From the NCBI RefSeq assembly GCF_001039355.2, contig NW_019775003.1:190839-254838 (forward strand): DNA of 64,000 nt, read 5' to 3'. Position numbers and translations under genes: made by a program. Shown here piece after piece: positions 1 to 13,400 of the stretch. Position 1 is the stretch's first letter. Each line of letters opens with the position of its first letter. The notes beneath the pieces are model-generated. The model saw only the letters and a program-made list of their open reading frames with translations, was not told where the DNA came from and did no database searches. The stretch comes from Lingula anatina. Lineage: Eukaryota > Brachiopoda > Lingulata > Lingulida > Lingulidae.

Positions 1-468
1 GCTAATGTCCTTCAAACTTCCTGACTTGATGGATTATTTGGTGTCTGTGGCTATAATGTAGTTGTTCAGGGAAGAGGCAATCATTACACATAAACTAGTA
101 AAGGGATTTATATTCCAGGACAAAGGTTCTTGAATAAGTACCATTAACTTTATGAGTATTGCTTTGATCCTGGGCAAGGTCATACCAAAAAGGATCATAA
201 AGTACTTGCTGTTCCTTTACTTGGCATTCAGTGTTTGAAAGTTAAAGCAGAAGGTCAGTTATTGTAACACTGGATCCAAGATATATGGCGATTTCAGAGT
301 TTGGTGCCAACTTGCGCAAACACTGTTAAGTTGTTTTCACAGTGAGCAGTACATTTGCCTGTACTGCTCTGGTTAAAGAGATTGTCAACTTAATGGCTGA
401 CTATCACATGTATAAGGGCTCATTCCCAATAAAACAGATCGCATTCAGCTAAAATCCCTGTGGAGTTA

Positions 469-988
469 GGCTTTGTTCACATGGAAAGTCTATTTTCTAA
501 AAATCTATTTTCTATTCGCGGTATCTTATGATCACGGTCTGTGCCCTGAATATCCTGCAGCGTAATTACTGGCAGCGCGAGCCAGTTACTTATACAAAGC
601 TGTAATTAATTCTCGGCTGTGCTCGCATTCTGTAAAATCTCATCCTCCGTTGCCGCATCACTTGCCATCGGATCATGATGGTTGCACTCGTATCTGTCGT
701 GTGTATAGCTTCTTCATCTTCTTCGTCTTGTTGTTGCACAAAATCGACAAACACATTTTTCAAAGCAACCACGACCGCCATTAACTTTCTAACTTCCTAC
801 TGCGCATGCGTCAAGGTATCAGAATCTCCTCCGAGCACAGCCAAGAATTAATTACAGCTTTGGAAGTAACTGGCTCACGCTGCCAGTAATTACGCCGCGG
901 GATATTTAGGGCACAGACCGTGATCACAAGATATACCGCGAATAGAAAATAGATTTTTAGAAAATAGACTTTCCATGTGAACGAAACC
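469..988. mobile_element. PIF/Harbinger-type MITE, 520 bp, with TTA target duplication
   Basis: The two ends are long inverted repeats of about 120 bp. They begin GGCTTTGTTCACATGG at the left and GGTTTCGTTCACATGG (reverse complement) at the right, and both contain CGCGGTATCTT..GATCACGGTCTGTGCCC-like sequence. The element is flanked by TTA on each side (466-468 and 989-991). A 3-bp TWA target duplication and ends starting GG are the hallmark of the PIF/Harbinger superfamily. The middle holds one short minus-strand open frame (590-781, 63 codons, acidic then rich in Met/Arg) that could be the N-terminal stub of a lost transposase; I cannot show this by homology. It looks like a non-autonomous deletion derivative. 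Confidence 0.85.
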
Positions 989-1151
989 TTAGATTGATCT
1001 ACATAGACCGATAGTTACAATAGGAATTAATTATCCCTACATCACCTAAGCGAATATATGCTCAACATGTCAGGTTAACTCAGGATTAATTTTGATAGTT
1101 ATGTACACTGGGTCTTGTAATACACAGTACCTCTCTCCTTCCCATGGTAGG

Positions 1152-1324
1152 CTGGGGTAGCGCTAACACTCGCCGATTTAGCCAAATGCTAAAACTGACT
1201 GAAATTGGCTAAAGAAAAAGGGCTAGATTTGATATGTTTTAGCCAAATTATAACCATTTTGATAACAAATTGACAAAAATGTGGTGATATGGCTAAGCGA
1301 AAAAAATTGCTAGCGCTACCCCAG
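1152..1324. mobile_element. 173-bp MITE with GTAGG target duplication
   Basis: The termini are inverted repeats: CTGGGGTAGCGCTAACA at the left and CTGGGGTAGCGCTAGCA (reverse complement) at the right, followed by paired TTAGCCA motifs. The element is flanked by a direct GTAGG on both sides (1147-1151 and 1325-1329). The interior is AT-rich and contains repeated TTAGCCAAAT/TGGCTAA motifs, so the whole unit could fold into one long hairpin. There is no coding capacity. The 5-bp duplication differs from the other elements in this window, so it belongs to another family, which I do not identify. Confidence 0.75.
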
Positions 1325-4300
1325 GTAGGACCAGTCATACTGGTGCATTACAGACAACCAGAGGTGGATTTAGGCCATCTTCTAGGTCTTCCAGAAGACG
1401 GTCAGATTGTCAAGTTTACATTGATGGGTATCTAATTTTTTCTGTTGGAAGACGGTCAAAAATGAGGATGGATCAACAAAGATAATTCGGAAGACTGTTA
1501 GAAAATATCTCTGGATCCGCCCCTGGACAACTATGCTGCTTGATATGAAAATGGTCTTGTTGATAATAAAAGTGCCCTTCTTGAAGGCAGTCCAGTGTCT
1601 CACCACTGTATTTAATTTTTTTTGCTTCTCAACTCTGCTCTTACCAGATGGTCAGTGAGACTCTGATATATAATGCAGAACTTGTATAATGCATGCAACT
1701 GATCTCTTTACTTTTACTTATTAAAATGTATATCTATATACTGTAGTTCATCCAAGCATATGCATTTGAAGGAGCAGGTGCCAGGATAAATTTTCCATAT
1801 TAGTAACATATGCACAATCAGCCAAATATATGTGCAACATGCAATGGAATTTTTCTAAGTCTAGGTAAAGATTGATGATAATTCAATTATAAACTGTGGT
1901 TCATGATGATTGATAAACATGGGTTATTTGACCATTTACTGCACAGAGCCGTAGAACTGACCATGTGTCTTTGAGTGTGCAGTTCAGTTCCTAAAATATT
2001 TACCAGCAATTACAGTGTGGGCCATATCACATGAATTATGTCAGAGTACACTAGCAGAAGGGAATTCTCATCATCACCAATACTTGATGCCTCATTTTTT
2101 TTAGAGTGGTCAAACAGTAGTTAAATAAGAGAAGACACAGAAGGTTGATTGCCAATAAGTAGTTTTTGTTGTGGCAGAAAGAGTTGATTTCCGACAGAAA
2201 CGAGCTTGGCAAGCTAAATGAGCTGACTACTGGGACTAAACTTCCCAGGGTCTCTAGGCTATCTCAGCATGCACGCTAATATATCGATGCTCATTAAGAC
2301 TGCTGGTGTATGCATGATCACCCTGGGATCGTTTCCTGATACTAGCTGCCATTTACATTCCTCAGATTCAAAGAAAAAATCTAACATGCAATTATTACTG
2401 GTTGGTATGATGAATGGTTTTCTTGTTATTTTTAGGCTTGGATGACAAAGTTCACTGCTTTAATTTGAACTCAGCACATACCATTCCATTGATAGATCCA
2501 AGATTTTTCTTTTTTTGTGTGATACACTTATTTTTGTGTTTCAGTTCATGTTCAGAAGGTTAACATATTCAGTAAAATAGTAGACATGCCAGGATAATTT
2601 TATTACAGTAAGCAAAGGGATGATAAAATCAGTTTTGTCTTGATCTGGTTATAAGTTTATTGCCTTAAGAGAGGAAAAAGTGAGAAGCTCAGAAGCTGAG
2701 GGAGGGGCAGGTGCCTGGTGGGCATTCCCTTGGTCCACCATTGCAATCAGAGGCTTTCTCACCACGAGTTTATTAGTTTGCACATTAACATGTTTGGTGC
2801 TAAAAACAATGTATTGATGGCAAGCTGAAGGTTTAATATGATACACTGCTTTTGGATTTTTGTACACCTGCCATACAAATGTACTAATATTCACCTGTTG
2901 AGAAAAGCATTTAGTAGCACCTTCAGTGGGCTTTTTTTAGAGATATGCTAAACACCTGATTCACATCTTTCATGACATGCATATATTTATATTTTTTTAA
3001 ATGTAAAGCTATAATAATGAAAATCATTTTAGATGTATTAAAATGAGGCTGCCAGCACTTTGCGATATCATACAAGACTAGAAAACGTCAGGTGGGGTCA
3101 ACTTATCAGCAATATATGGGTGAAACTCCCCGTGCTGTCCTGCAATATTATCTAAGAATTCAAAAAGAATACAGCAGTGACACATAAAACATGGTGCATT
3201 TGTACCATTGTGACATAATTTAAAAGAAAACAACCACAAAAATTACCCATGGATAGATTCTGTCAGTTTTCACTCTCCTCCAAATCTAGCAGAATCTCTT
3301 TTGATTTTTTGCCAAGCCATGAGATTCTGAGCTATCTTGGTTGATTCTCTGTGCTGTAATGGTTCACTAAAATGTATATATAATTGTCATCATTTAGGCT
3401 TAAATGGCAATTTTCTGCTTGTTGACATGGTTTTAATTTGAATAATCCAACTGCATAAAACTCCATAACATTACCATATTGCAAAAGTTTATCTCACTGA
3501 ATGATGAAGGAGCTGGGGAAATTAAAACTAAGTGGTTTCAAATAAAACACATTGTGGCAGTCAGGGCTGGCCTTTACTGAAATATAAAAGATTGTTTAAC
3601 AGTAGACAAAAAATTATTTCAGTGTTTTATCATCACGGTCTATATTTCCTTGTAAAACTCATCATTTGTTCTTTCATGCAGATGAAAACGTATGTAGTTA
3701 GAAGCATGATTTATAACCCAATAAAAAAGTAACAGTTCCACTGTTGAAAAAAATTTTACATTATTAATATTCACATTGTTTGCTCAAAAGGAAGTGCCTT
3801 GGAAATTTATCTTGCCATTATTCTAGGCAGAACTGTATCTTTATATTACATAGATGAATTTGACTCACTTGATGGATTGCTTTTATCCTGCATTCAATAA
3901 ACAAAAGCTGGGAGAATCATCAAATGCCACCTAACATATCTGTCTAATGGAGGAGGGTTGCTAATTAACTGATGTTACGTTATCTCTGCTATTAGGAGAT
4001 GATTTTCTTGGAGGGGATATTGGTGCCATTGTGTTAAGTTGAGGACATAACCTTACTGGAGCACACCAATATCACAACATTGGGGAAAGCTAGAGAAGCT
4101 GCATCATTTGCATCAAACAAAATTGTCTGGGTGTTCCAACACATCAAAGACATTGATTTTTCAAAGGACATGATAGAAATTAATGTTTCTTTGACTGTGA
4201 ATCTGTTCTAGCCTAGCTGTCAAAGTTAGTCAAATCATCACTTTATTGAAGTTGAGAAGAATGAAAAGAACACTGGACACATTTACCAATCAAAACTGGA

Positions 4301-7300
4301 TCTCAATGTCTGCAGCGCTGTCCCTGGCACTTCTCTCAGAGAATCCTTCAAGCGTCTCCTCTATGTCAAAATTGTACATGGGATGCTGTCAGAACCCATG
4401 TTGTGGTTTCCGCAGTACTTAATAAAATATTCACCGGTTCGCTGCAGATGAAATAGCTTTCTCAGGCCCTTACTAACATTTGTGCATTATCATCCTTTGA
4501 AAAGAACTGCATCCCCACTAATTAGCAGCAGAAAGTCAACTGCCTGTAAGCAGTGCCATTACTCTAGTGGTGCGATATCCTGAACTGTTCTCGAGGTTTT
4601 ACAGTTTATGATCATGCATCTCTGTAGGACTGTTGTCATCTTGGGGCCAGCGTGTGTGCAGCAAAGCACATCCATCCAGCTTACAGTAAACCATTTGCAC
4701 AAGTGATGCAGTTGTGATGATGGCAGATCGACTGAGATGGAAGTGCATACAGACATTAGTGTGTCATTATGACAAACACTGGAAGCCTTATTGTACTTTT
4801 TCCATCACGTATCTTTCCTGGCCAAATCATTACTTAAGGGCATAATACCAGTCTGAGGAATATGGGATCTTATAATCAACAAAGGTTATATAAAGATAAT
4901 GGTGATCAAGTTTACCACTCAACATTCTAATAATCTCCAAAATTTATGGAAATGTGAATAATAATTGACATTATTATTCAGCTTATACCAGCAATTTCAA
5001 AAGGTGTGTGTGTGTGTGTGCTTTTTCCACAAAAAGTGGAGTTTTTTACCTCCTTCATTGGCTCAACTTGAGAAATGACAAAGAACTGAGATTAAAATTT
5101 GGTCCAAACCAGACCTTTCGTAGCAAAAAGGGCAATTCTTTCTAATCCAATTCTACATTGCCTAAATATAGACCTATTACCATGTTTAGGTTACCTGTAA
5201 CTACTTTCATCCCAATTGCCATGCAAACATGCAAATTTTATGATATATTTCAACAAAACATTATATTGGGTTGGCAACCATTAGTGAACTGTCTGGCAAG
5301 TAAGCATGCGTGAGGTGCTGCCATTAAGCCATGTTGTGTGGAGTGACTGCCACTGCTGTCGCCAGGAATATACTTGCACACCAGCAACACTGCAAGCCTG
5401 TGACAGTCAGCCTTGGGAATCCTAATTTCCTTACACTGCAAAGAAATTCTACTGTTTTCCCAGAGTCCAGAAAATAATTGCAACTAATACTGAACATGGT
5501 ATAGCATTTAGGTTGATATGCTGCATGGCAATTAGTTTTTTTTTTCTGTTACACTTCAATCAATATAGGCTAATCATAATCCGTATTCCAGTGCCTTATT
5601 CTGTCTTATATACACCATGAATGCAAACCAAAACTATCGAGATTGCATGTCAATTACGTTAATTTCCTGCAGTAATGAAATATTTTCAATCTTCCTCAGA
5701 ATCGTGTCTTTGCCAAATATCCCTGATTGCATGTGCTAGCAGTATTTTATCTCAAGCTAAATAATATATGGAGTTTTCAACAGACAGAAATAATGAATTG
5801 CCAATCTTTTTGAAACTTTCAAACATATTATATCACAAAGCCCTCAAATCAATATCGATTTTTCATATAAAAATTTCAAAAATCAGTTTTTTTATTTAGA
5901 CTTATTCAAACTATCTGCAGATTTTATTTCCTTCCAATGAAAGATAAAGACATCCACTGTAACAATCTCAAAATTTAGTTATAGACTGGCTGTTTTTTTT
6001 TCTTTTCTTTTTACTCTGCCATTTTCCTAATAAGTTTTTAAAATGCAGTTGTATGAAAGAGTTTAGCTGTTTGTCCATCCAAATTGGTTTGTCAGTCCAG
6101 AAGTTACAGTTACACATTTACTTGTTCTGAATTTACAAACATCATGCTGTGTTACACTAAACCGCTTGGCAGAGGTAGAAATTGTAAACTGTAGTTGGGG
6201 AGGAGGGGCCCCTACCCCATATACCCTTCAACCTGGACTTTCCCTTGAAACCCATTCCTTTTTTTCGACACTGATGGCTAAATCAGAGTTATAATTATAG
6301 CAAAAACTGGGCTCAAAAATTATTGTTATGCCAAATGTCCTGAGGAGAGATATAAAGTAGCTCAAGCAATTACAAATCCCAGGTGCCCTCCCAAAGGACA
6401 TGGAAAGAAGCCTTCAAACAGAGCAGGAGGTGCACGGTTGGTCGATCTTTTGACAGCTAAAACAAGACACAATGCCCTTATTATTGTAATTGGCTTCTTT
6501 ACCTTTTTATGGTTTTGCCTTTCATAGCAACATAACCAGGTAAGCATCATGCAAGGACAAAAAAGGATTCCACTGCAAGAAAAAAGTGCATGAAATCAAA
6601 CCACTTACCAAGCAATTATCTAGGACAAATTAATAATAATGCAAAATGTGCTTAAACGCCAGAACCGAAAAGTCTATAGAGGGTCAAGGAATGAAGACCT
6701 CTGACATGCAGCCACGCCTTTTTTCCCCCCATTTATGTTTCTAAATGTTTCTGTCAGTCTAGTCCACTGTGTCCCCAAAACTTGATTAGTCATAAAACCT
6801 GGTAAACATATTCAGAGGAGAGAAACCCCTCCCCCCCATCCCTTACAGACAGGCCCTTCACATGTTACAAATGGACACCTGAATCTAAACAATGTTCCGA
6901 GAAACAACTGGCATCTGCCACATTTTTTCCATTTCCTAAGAACAGGTCCACTAATGCTCTATAGATGCCATGCATTATCTATTATTTACAGGCATTTTGC
7001 TTCTGTACTAATGGCTGACAGTAAAACTTCATGTATGCATAATTAAATGGTGCATGCACACTGTAACTTACTAATAGTTATGTTTATAAAATACAAATGA
7101 AGCTTTTTATGAAAAAAGACCACAGTAACTGAATGGTGTTAACACTCTGCTAGCTAACTGTAACAAATATGCTGCAACTTAAGAAAACCATTCTCTGCGC
7201 TGGTCATTTAGGCCATATACTAATATGTAGAGCATCTTGCCGTCCATGTTCTACCCCCCCCCCCCCCGAGTTTCAGAAAACTCAACTCTATTATCGGTGC

Positions 7301-10300
7301 CTTCGCCAGCTCCGATTCTCAGAGTGCATTCCATATCTCCCTTTCACAGACTGTCAACTGTAACAACCTTCCCAAGCTAGTACAAAAGCACTGCGTGTGT
7401 CCCTCGGAAATTCCATGATTCACAGGTAATGAATCAGAAGTGTTTCATGGAGATTCCAGTAAAATAGGCGTGGTTTTCTCCGTTAGCAACAATTTTAAAT
7501 AAACACAATTTCAGCTAATTTTCTTACATATCATTCTCTAATTTTAGTTACTTTAAGTACATATTTTGAAGGAACCTTTGGTGCTGTACTCATTTACATT
7601 CCTACAATCTCTGACGAACATTTACTCCATTTTTACAAAAGAAAAGCAAGGTAAAAAAAAAACCTACTGAACAATATTGAAAAGCAATTTACTTACTAAT
7701 ATTTCAATAAAAGATGTGTGTTGGGAGAAATAAAGAAATGTTAACAACTGCAGAAGAAACACTTACCTTTTGTGCCGTTTTTACACGAACTCCTGGGTTT
7801 TATCCGTTTTTCTTGCTCTGCTTAGCAGCCTTATATTGGTTGTCCCTGGCACCACACCTGCATTACCAAAGGCCAAAGCTGGCTGCCTTTTAAACAGCTT
7901 ATCTTTATTATAAATCACATCCAGGATAACCTTGAAAATGTATATGCCACAGTTTTGCAAAACCTCCTCATTGATACCAGGAAAAGATAACCATAATCAA
8001 ACTAAACAGATTACATACAAAAGAAATGAATACCGTCTGCTAGTATCCCATGCCTTATTGATTCCAGGAAACACAAAATGAGAGTTGCTTTTATTCTGGG
8101 TAGCAGTCACTGAAAAATTGCTGTGTAAGAAATATATGGGCACATTCACCTTCTCAACAACCACAATGTTGTGAAGAATGCTTCATTGCTGCACTCATCA
8201 CAGCATATAAGTAGTTTTATATATTTAAAAAGAAAAGAAAAAGCAAAAATGGGATTTTGAGAATCTTTTAAAGATTCCTTTACAAGCATATTTATTGTAA
8301 CTGTTACCTATCTCACAAACTCACACATTAAACAAACAAAAAACAAAATGTCTGTTTGGATTAAGTAAAGCAAAACCAAACAATGTCTCCCACCAAATGG
8401 ACACATCTGTTGGCTTTAATTATCATCATTCCTTTGAGAACTCTACAAAATATTTGAAGAATCATAGAATGTCTGGTTACATTAGGATTACATATATCAA
8501 TTTTACTTAAAGGTGAAGGGTTTGATCTTGTGATATAATATTTGCTGACAAAATGAAATGCTTCAAATTTATCTAAAAACTTGTATATATTATGTCCACA
8601 GATTTCTATAACAAACAATGTCTGAACCTTACCAATACTAGGTTAGAGTTACAGATAATTCAAAGAACTAAATCTTCCTACAGATTTTTATCATGTTACA
8701 TAAAAGTACTGACTGATATGTAGCTATGTAATCCTAAACATTTGTTTACTGTTATTTGGCGACTTCTATAAATCAATCCTGTAAAAAAGCAAAAAGAGAG
8801 AATATTTTGTTGAAATAAGTTCCATCAATTTGGTATTTGTGATATCATATCACTGTTTTCTTTTGTCACACACAAAGAGTTTTAATACTCCTAGATAGGT
8901 TTTGATGTCAGATTGCATCTGTGAGAATCAAATAATATTGGTTTGTGACAGAGAAAATTTGCGACCTGGGGACAAAGAGAATTTTTTTACAACATAATGT
9001 TATCAGCATATATATCACAACACAAGATCAAACCTTCATTCAAAGTTATCTTTTAGTGTTAAGTCCTTCACATAATGTAGTGTTGTTCTTATTCAACCTC
9101 TACACCCATACCTAATACAGATAAATCCATTTAAATTCTTTAAATCTTTAAGCACAATCATTATACTAACAGCCAGGTAACATTTAATATCAAAATGATT
9201 TGTAAATATAATATCATGATTAAAGATATGATAAAATTATAATAACTAAATGCAAAATTTGCTTACAGTAACTAACATTATTCTGACCAATTTACAACAG
9301 AAAACATAAATATAAAATCACTATGCAAATGTGTCTATAATGTCTTAAGATTATAAAATTACACCAGTTCAAACTTAATTATAAAAGTGCGACAAAAAAG
9401 ATAACCGATTCAGCCATTTATGCCTGAATGATTCCAGTAATGGAAAATTCCTTGAAGCAGGAAACTGCGATCTCCCAAAATAATGGAAATGAGTCGTCTT
9501 ACCACAAAGCAGCATGTCATGCATAAAAGACAACAGGGCTGTATGGGTTCTAATGTTTCAAGAGAAACAAAACCCCATATATTGCCTCTTTAAATGATGA
9601 GGGTTAATACATACATGTTAAATGTTCTTCAGACAACCTCTGTAGAACCTATATTAAAAACACATAGGAAAGAATAAAAACTAAATTATTTTGATGAAGC
9701 CTATCCATTGTATACTAGATATCAACTATTCTTTTTAACATAATGATTCTATTAGTGTAAAATGAATCAAGTAAACCATGGATGTTAACAAAATAGAATG
9801 TATCAGTATATTTTTATGAAGATTAAAGCATTGTACAAGGATAATGCATGGGCATAAATATTACTTGTAAGTACAACACAATCAAATTTTACGACAGCCA
9901 TATCATTCATTATATATGCCAGTAAATATATAATGAATATATACGCAAATAAATTGCAGATAAACACCCTATAATGATACATTTAATTGACAGAAATTAA
10001 TGTACCTCACACGATTCTAATCACATGTATATAGCACTTGGTATGCAAAACAATTCTGCTTTCCAGAACCCTGTCTGATAATTCTACATGGCCCTTAACA
10101 TCCAAATCCATCTTGGAGTATTTACCTCCTTACAACGTCAAATTCTATAGCTCAAGTGAGTGACAGAAACCAACATGTGGTGAGCATCACTTATTCTTGC
10201 ATCTTCTTACATGTGGTGCTCAATGAAAACATTACACCTCAATATATCACAGTCACTGCTAGTCTAAGATGACCACAAGCTTACTTCAGTGTGTTCAGTG

Positions 10301-10495
10301 AGGGACCAAAACTTCTAGCACATTCCTCAACAAATTTTATATCAATTTGTTTTCAGTTTGCCAAACGTACATGAGTAATTGATGTAAAGCCTCATTTGAA
10401 GTCTCTCTTAAAGATATTACAGCATGTATGCACCCCTGTGTCACTCTCTGTGAACCCCTTATAACAGCTAGCTCAGAGGCTACTATACCCATGGG

Positions 10496-13400
10496 TTATG
10501 AAGACTGTGACAGCGTACGACCTGCTGATGATGATTCCTCCTGAATGGGATTCAGAACAGAAGATACACGAGGAATAGGGCTCCGTACTGATGGCTGAAT
10601 TGGTGGCGGTGGCCCAAACGTGTCATACCTTGGTGAAGGAGAGTCTCCACTAGGCGAAAACATCTGCCGAAATTTTGGCCTCTCGTTTGGAGGACTAAAC
10701 ACTGAAGTATAGGGCTGAAATGATGGTAAAAGTGAAGTAAAAAAAGGGAAGTCTTACATATCACATGGAATAACATCTCAGTACAGTTTACAAAATGCAT
10801 AGCATATTTTTCGGGCCCTGTGATTCAAACTGGCTCCACGAGGAGGAGGCATCCCAGCTGACGTATGAGCCGCAGAAAACCTGCATATCTTTCACTGTCA
10901 GACCAGATACCTATAATCCTGCCTCAACCCTATAAGTGCAGAGTGCCAAGCCAGGAGACAGCAAGTACCATTTATAATGAACCGGCATATCCCCATAAGG
11001 GGTCAAACCTACATCCTCCCACAGGTGAACACTCTGGACACAAAACCATCTGGTTTTTACAGATGGATGACAGACATATAGATGTAGGAATTAAGCTATG
11101 TTTTGTTTATAATTTTGGTCTTTCGTTTGGAAGATTAAACACTGAAGTATAGGGCTGAGATGATAGTTAGTTGCACTGATTAAGTTTAAATGATTAGTTG
11201 TAACTTGTCAGTTGTGACAAGGTATTTGCACATAGCCAGCAGTTAGCTTTTGCTTCTAATTTGACATGAACTGTAACACACTAAAATCTATCAATGCACC
11301 ACACCAGGTATCATTTGACAGTTATCGAAGCACACCACTGTCACACCTTGCACACTTTCACATCCACCACAATATCTCAACTAACACACTGCTTAGACTT
11401 ACCCCATCCTCTGAGCTATTCAGACCAGGTAGAAGGTCCTCCTGGTCCACTGGGGTGGCCTGGACAGGGTGAAATACACACAACATGGCCCAGATTGGGA
11501 CCAAAAATTTCACTATCTGGAGTAGTAGAAAGTTTTACGGTAAATTAGCAAAGTTTGATCCAGATTAGGACTAAGATTATGAAAACATGAAAGGTGGCAA
11601 TTTATGAAGAGTTACATTGAGAGTATACACTGTATGTAAAATATAAATACCAAGAATAAGATTACCTCGTAAAACATGATAAAATGTCAGTTTATTTTAA
11701 TGTGGGTCAACTCACAATATAGCAAAGGACTTAAACACCTTGATGCAATTTCAGCATAACACAACTCAAGCATGTCTGATATTTGTCATCTTGACAAATT
11801 TTAAATTTTGTTCTGAGCTTGATTTTGAACTAACTGCAAAGCTTACCATAAATGTTCCAAATATTGGAGAATACAGCTCTTGCATGTACAACTTGAAAAC
11901 AAAGGTAAATATTGTTTAGCTTTGACATCATGAACATTATCTCTTCAATATTGTCCCACCATAAAGACACACTTCACAAATTACTTTTGTAAAGCTTAAT
12001 AATTCATGTCTGAAAGTCTAAATCCATTTACTACTATAGTTATAATAATAATCATAGTCAGTTCTAAAAAATATTGATATCTTAAAGTACATAAACTTTA
12101 TTCTTGAGGAATATTACTCTCCCTGCAATTTGGATACTTACAAATATTCCACTGCACCCTTTCTCTTCATCACCAACTACAAAATATAACGATATGATAA
12201 AGAGAAGGATAATCTAATTTATTCATTATTTATTTATTAGTTTTATGCTGCCGATGTTCAGGAGCAGAAATTGTATGAAGAAGAAAGAACAAAGAACCAT
12301 GTCAATTAGTATTTCATGTGTTAAAAATAAGATGATTCATACAAAAGACAAACCACTGCCAAATTGTTTGAGAAAAGTAAAGAAGAATATCAAGTGATCA
12401 CTTTAATTTCTAATGCATACACCCTGAAGCGACATTCAAAAAATTGAAAGATACATTTGAATCATACCCTCACCTATTTTTAATGTGGCATCATAAACAA
12501 GACCAAACAGTGCTGACAATTCAAAAAATATTATAACTCTGAAATAAAAACACATTCTGTTAATAAATAATGCAAAAATGTACATCAACTGAGTCATAAA
12601 ATGTAAACAATTTACTTAAGCAATTAACACTGAAAGATAAACACCAAACCACTTGTCTAAAAGCTGAGGTCCAAAAGACAAATGAAAGTTATTCCACAGA
12701 AAGTACTAATTTTCTGTACTTTAATCCAAATATTTAATACAAAATTTAATACAAAGATTTCATACAGAGACAAATGGTAACATAACTCAAAAGTTATGGC
12801 ACCATCCACCTCTTCCACAGTCCATTATCACAGTTCACTTACATCCATATTTCTCTTTTTTGAGTCCTCCTAACAGAGTCTAAAGTGCTTATTTCATTAA
12901 GCCTTCTTGTTATATAGAAGCCTGCCAACATGAACAGTTGGACCAGGATAAATTCAGCTGAAGACAGCATAAGCCAGTAGGGTTCTGAAAATAAACAAAG
13001 ATTTTGTTAATTGCTGACCTCTCATCACAATTTTCACAAGGTTAAATGGCTGTGTTGGGGTGGGTGGACAACTCACCTGGACAAACTGGTCACAAATGGT
13101 CAGACAAGTGAGGTTAATAGAACCAGCCTGATGGACAAAACAAACCAGAGAATGTCACAGGAATGGAGGGGAGACAGCCATATGGAGAGACAGACGGACA
13201 GACAGACAGATAGAAAGACAGACTGGAAGCCCCTTACCCATGCACTCTGTCCAGCTGTCTTTGATGTTGATGATCCCCATCACCATGACAACTGTGAAAT
13301 ATATCAGCGCAATTGCAAACACAGGAAACAGGACCCTGAAAAACCAGAAATCTGTGTTATTTGTTTTAGATGAAAGAAACTAAAAGTTCGGACCTAACAC

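Larger units (their letters stand above)
1..10495. other. Gene-free flank with repeats
   Basis: No exon chain with consistent phase and splice sites was found on either strand across this 10.5 kb. Open frames are short, without recognisable domains. The stretch holds two clear inverted-repeat elements (entered separately at 469-988 and 1152-1324), a poly-C run at about 7253-7267, a short GT run near 5003-5020 and otherwise AT-rich unique-looking sequence. The 3' end of the minus-strand 7TM gene begins at its right edge, so part of the right end is probably that gene's 3' UTR. Confidence 0.6.

Noticed and set aside
7761-7870. A possible minus-strand coding exon ending at a GTAAG donor
   Set aside because: One frame gives a Lys/Gln-rich peptide that hinted at a small basic protein, but there is no matching start, no partner exons and stops interrupt it.
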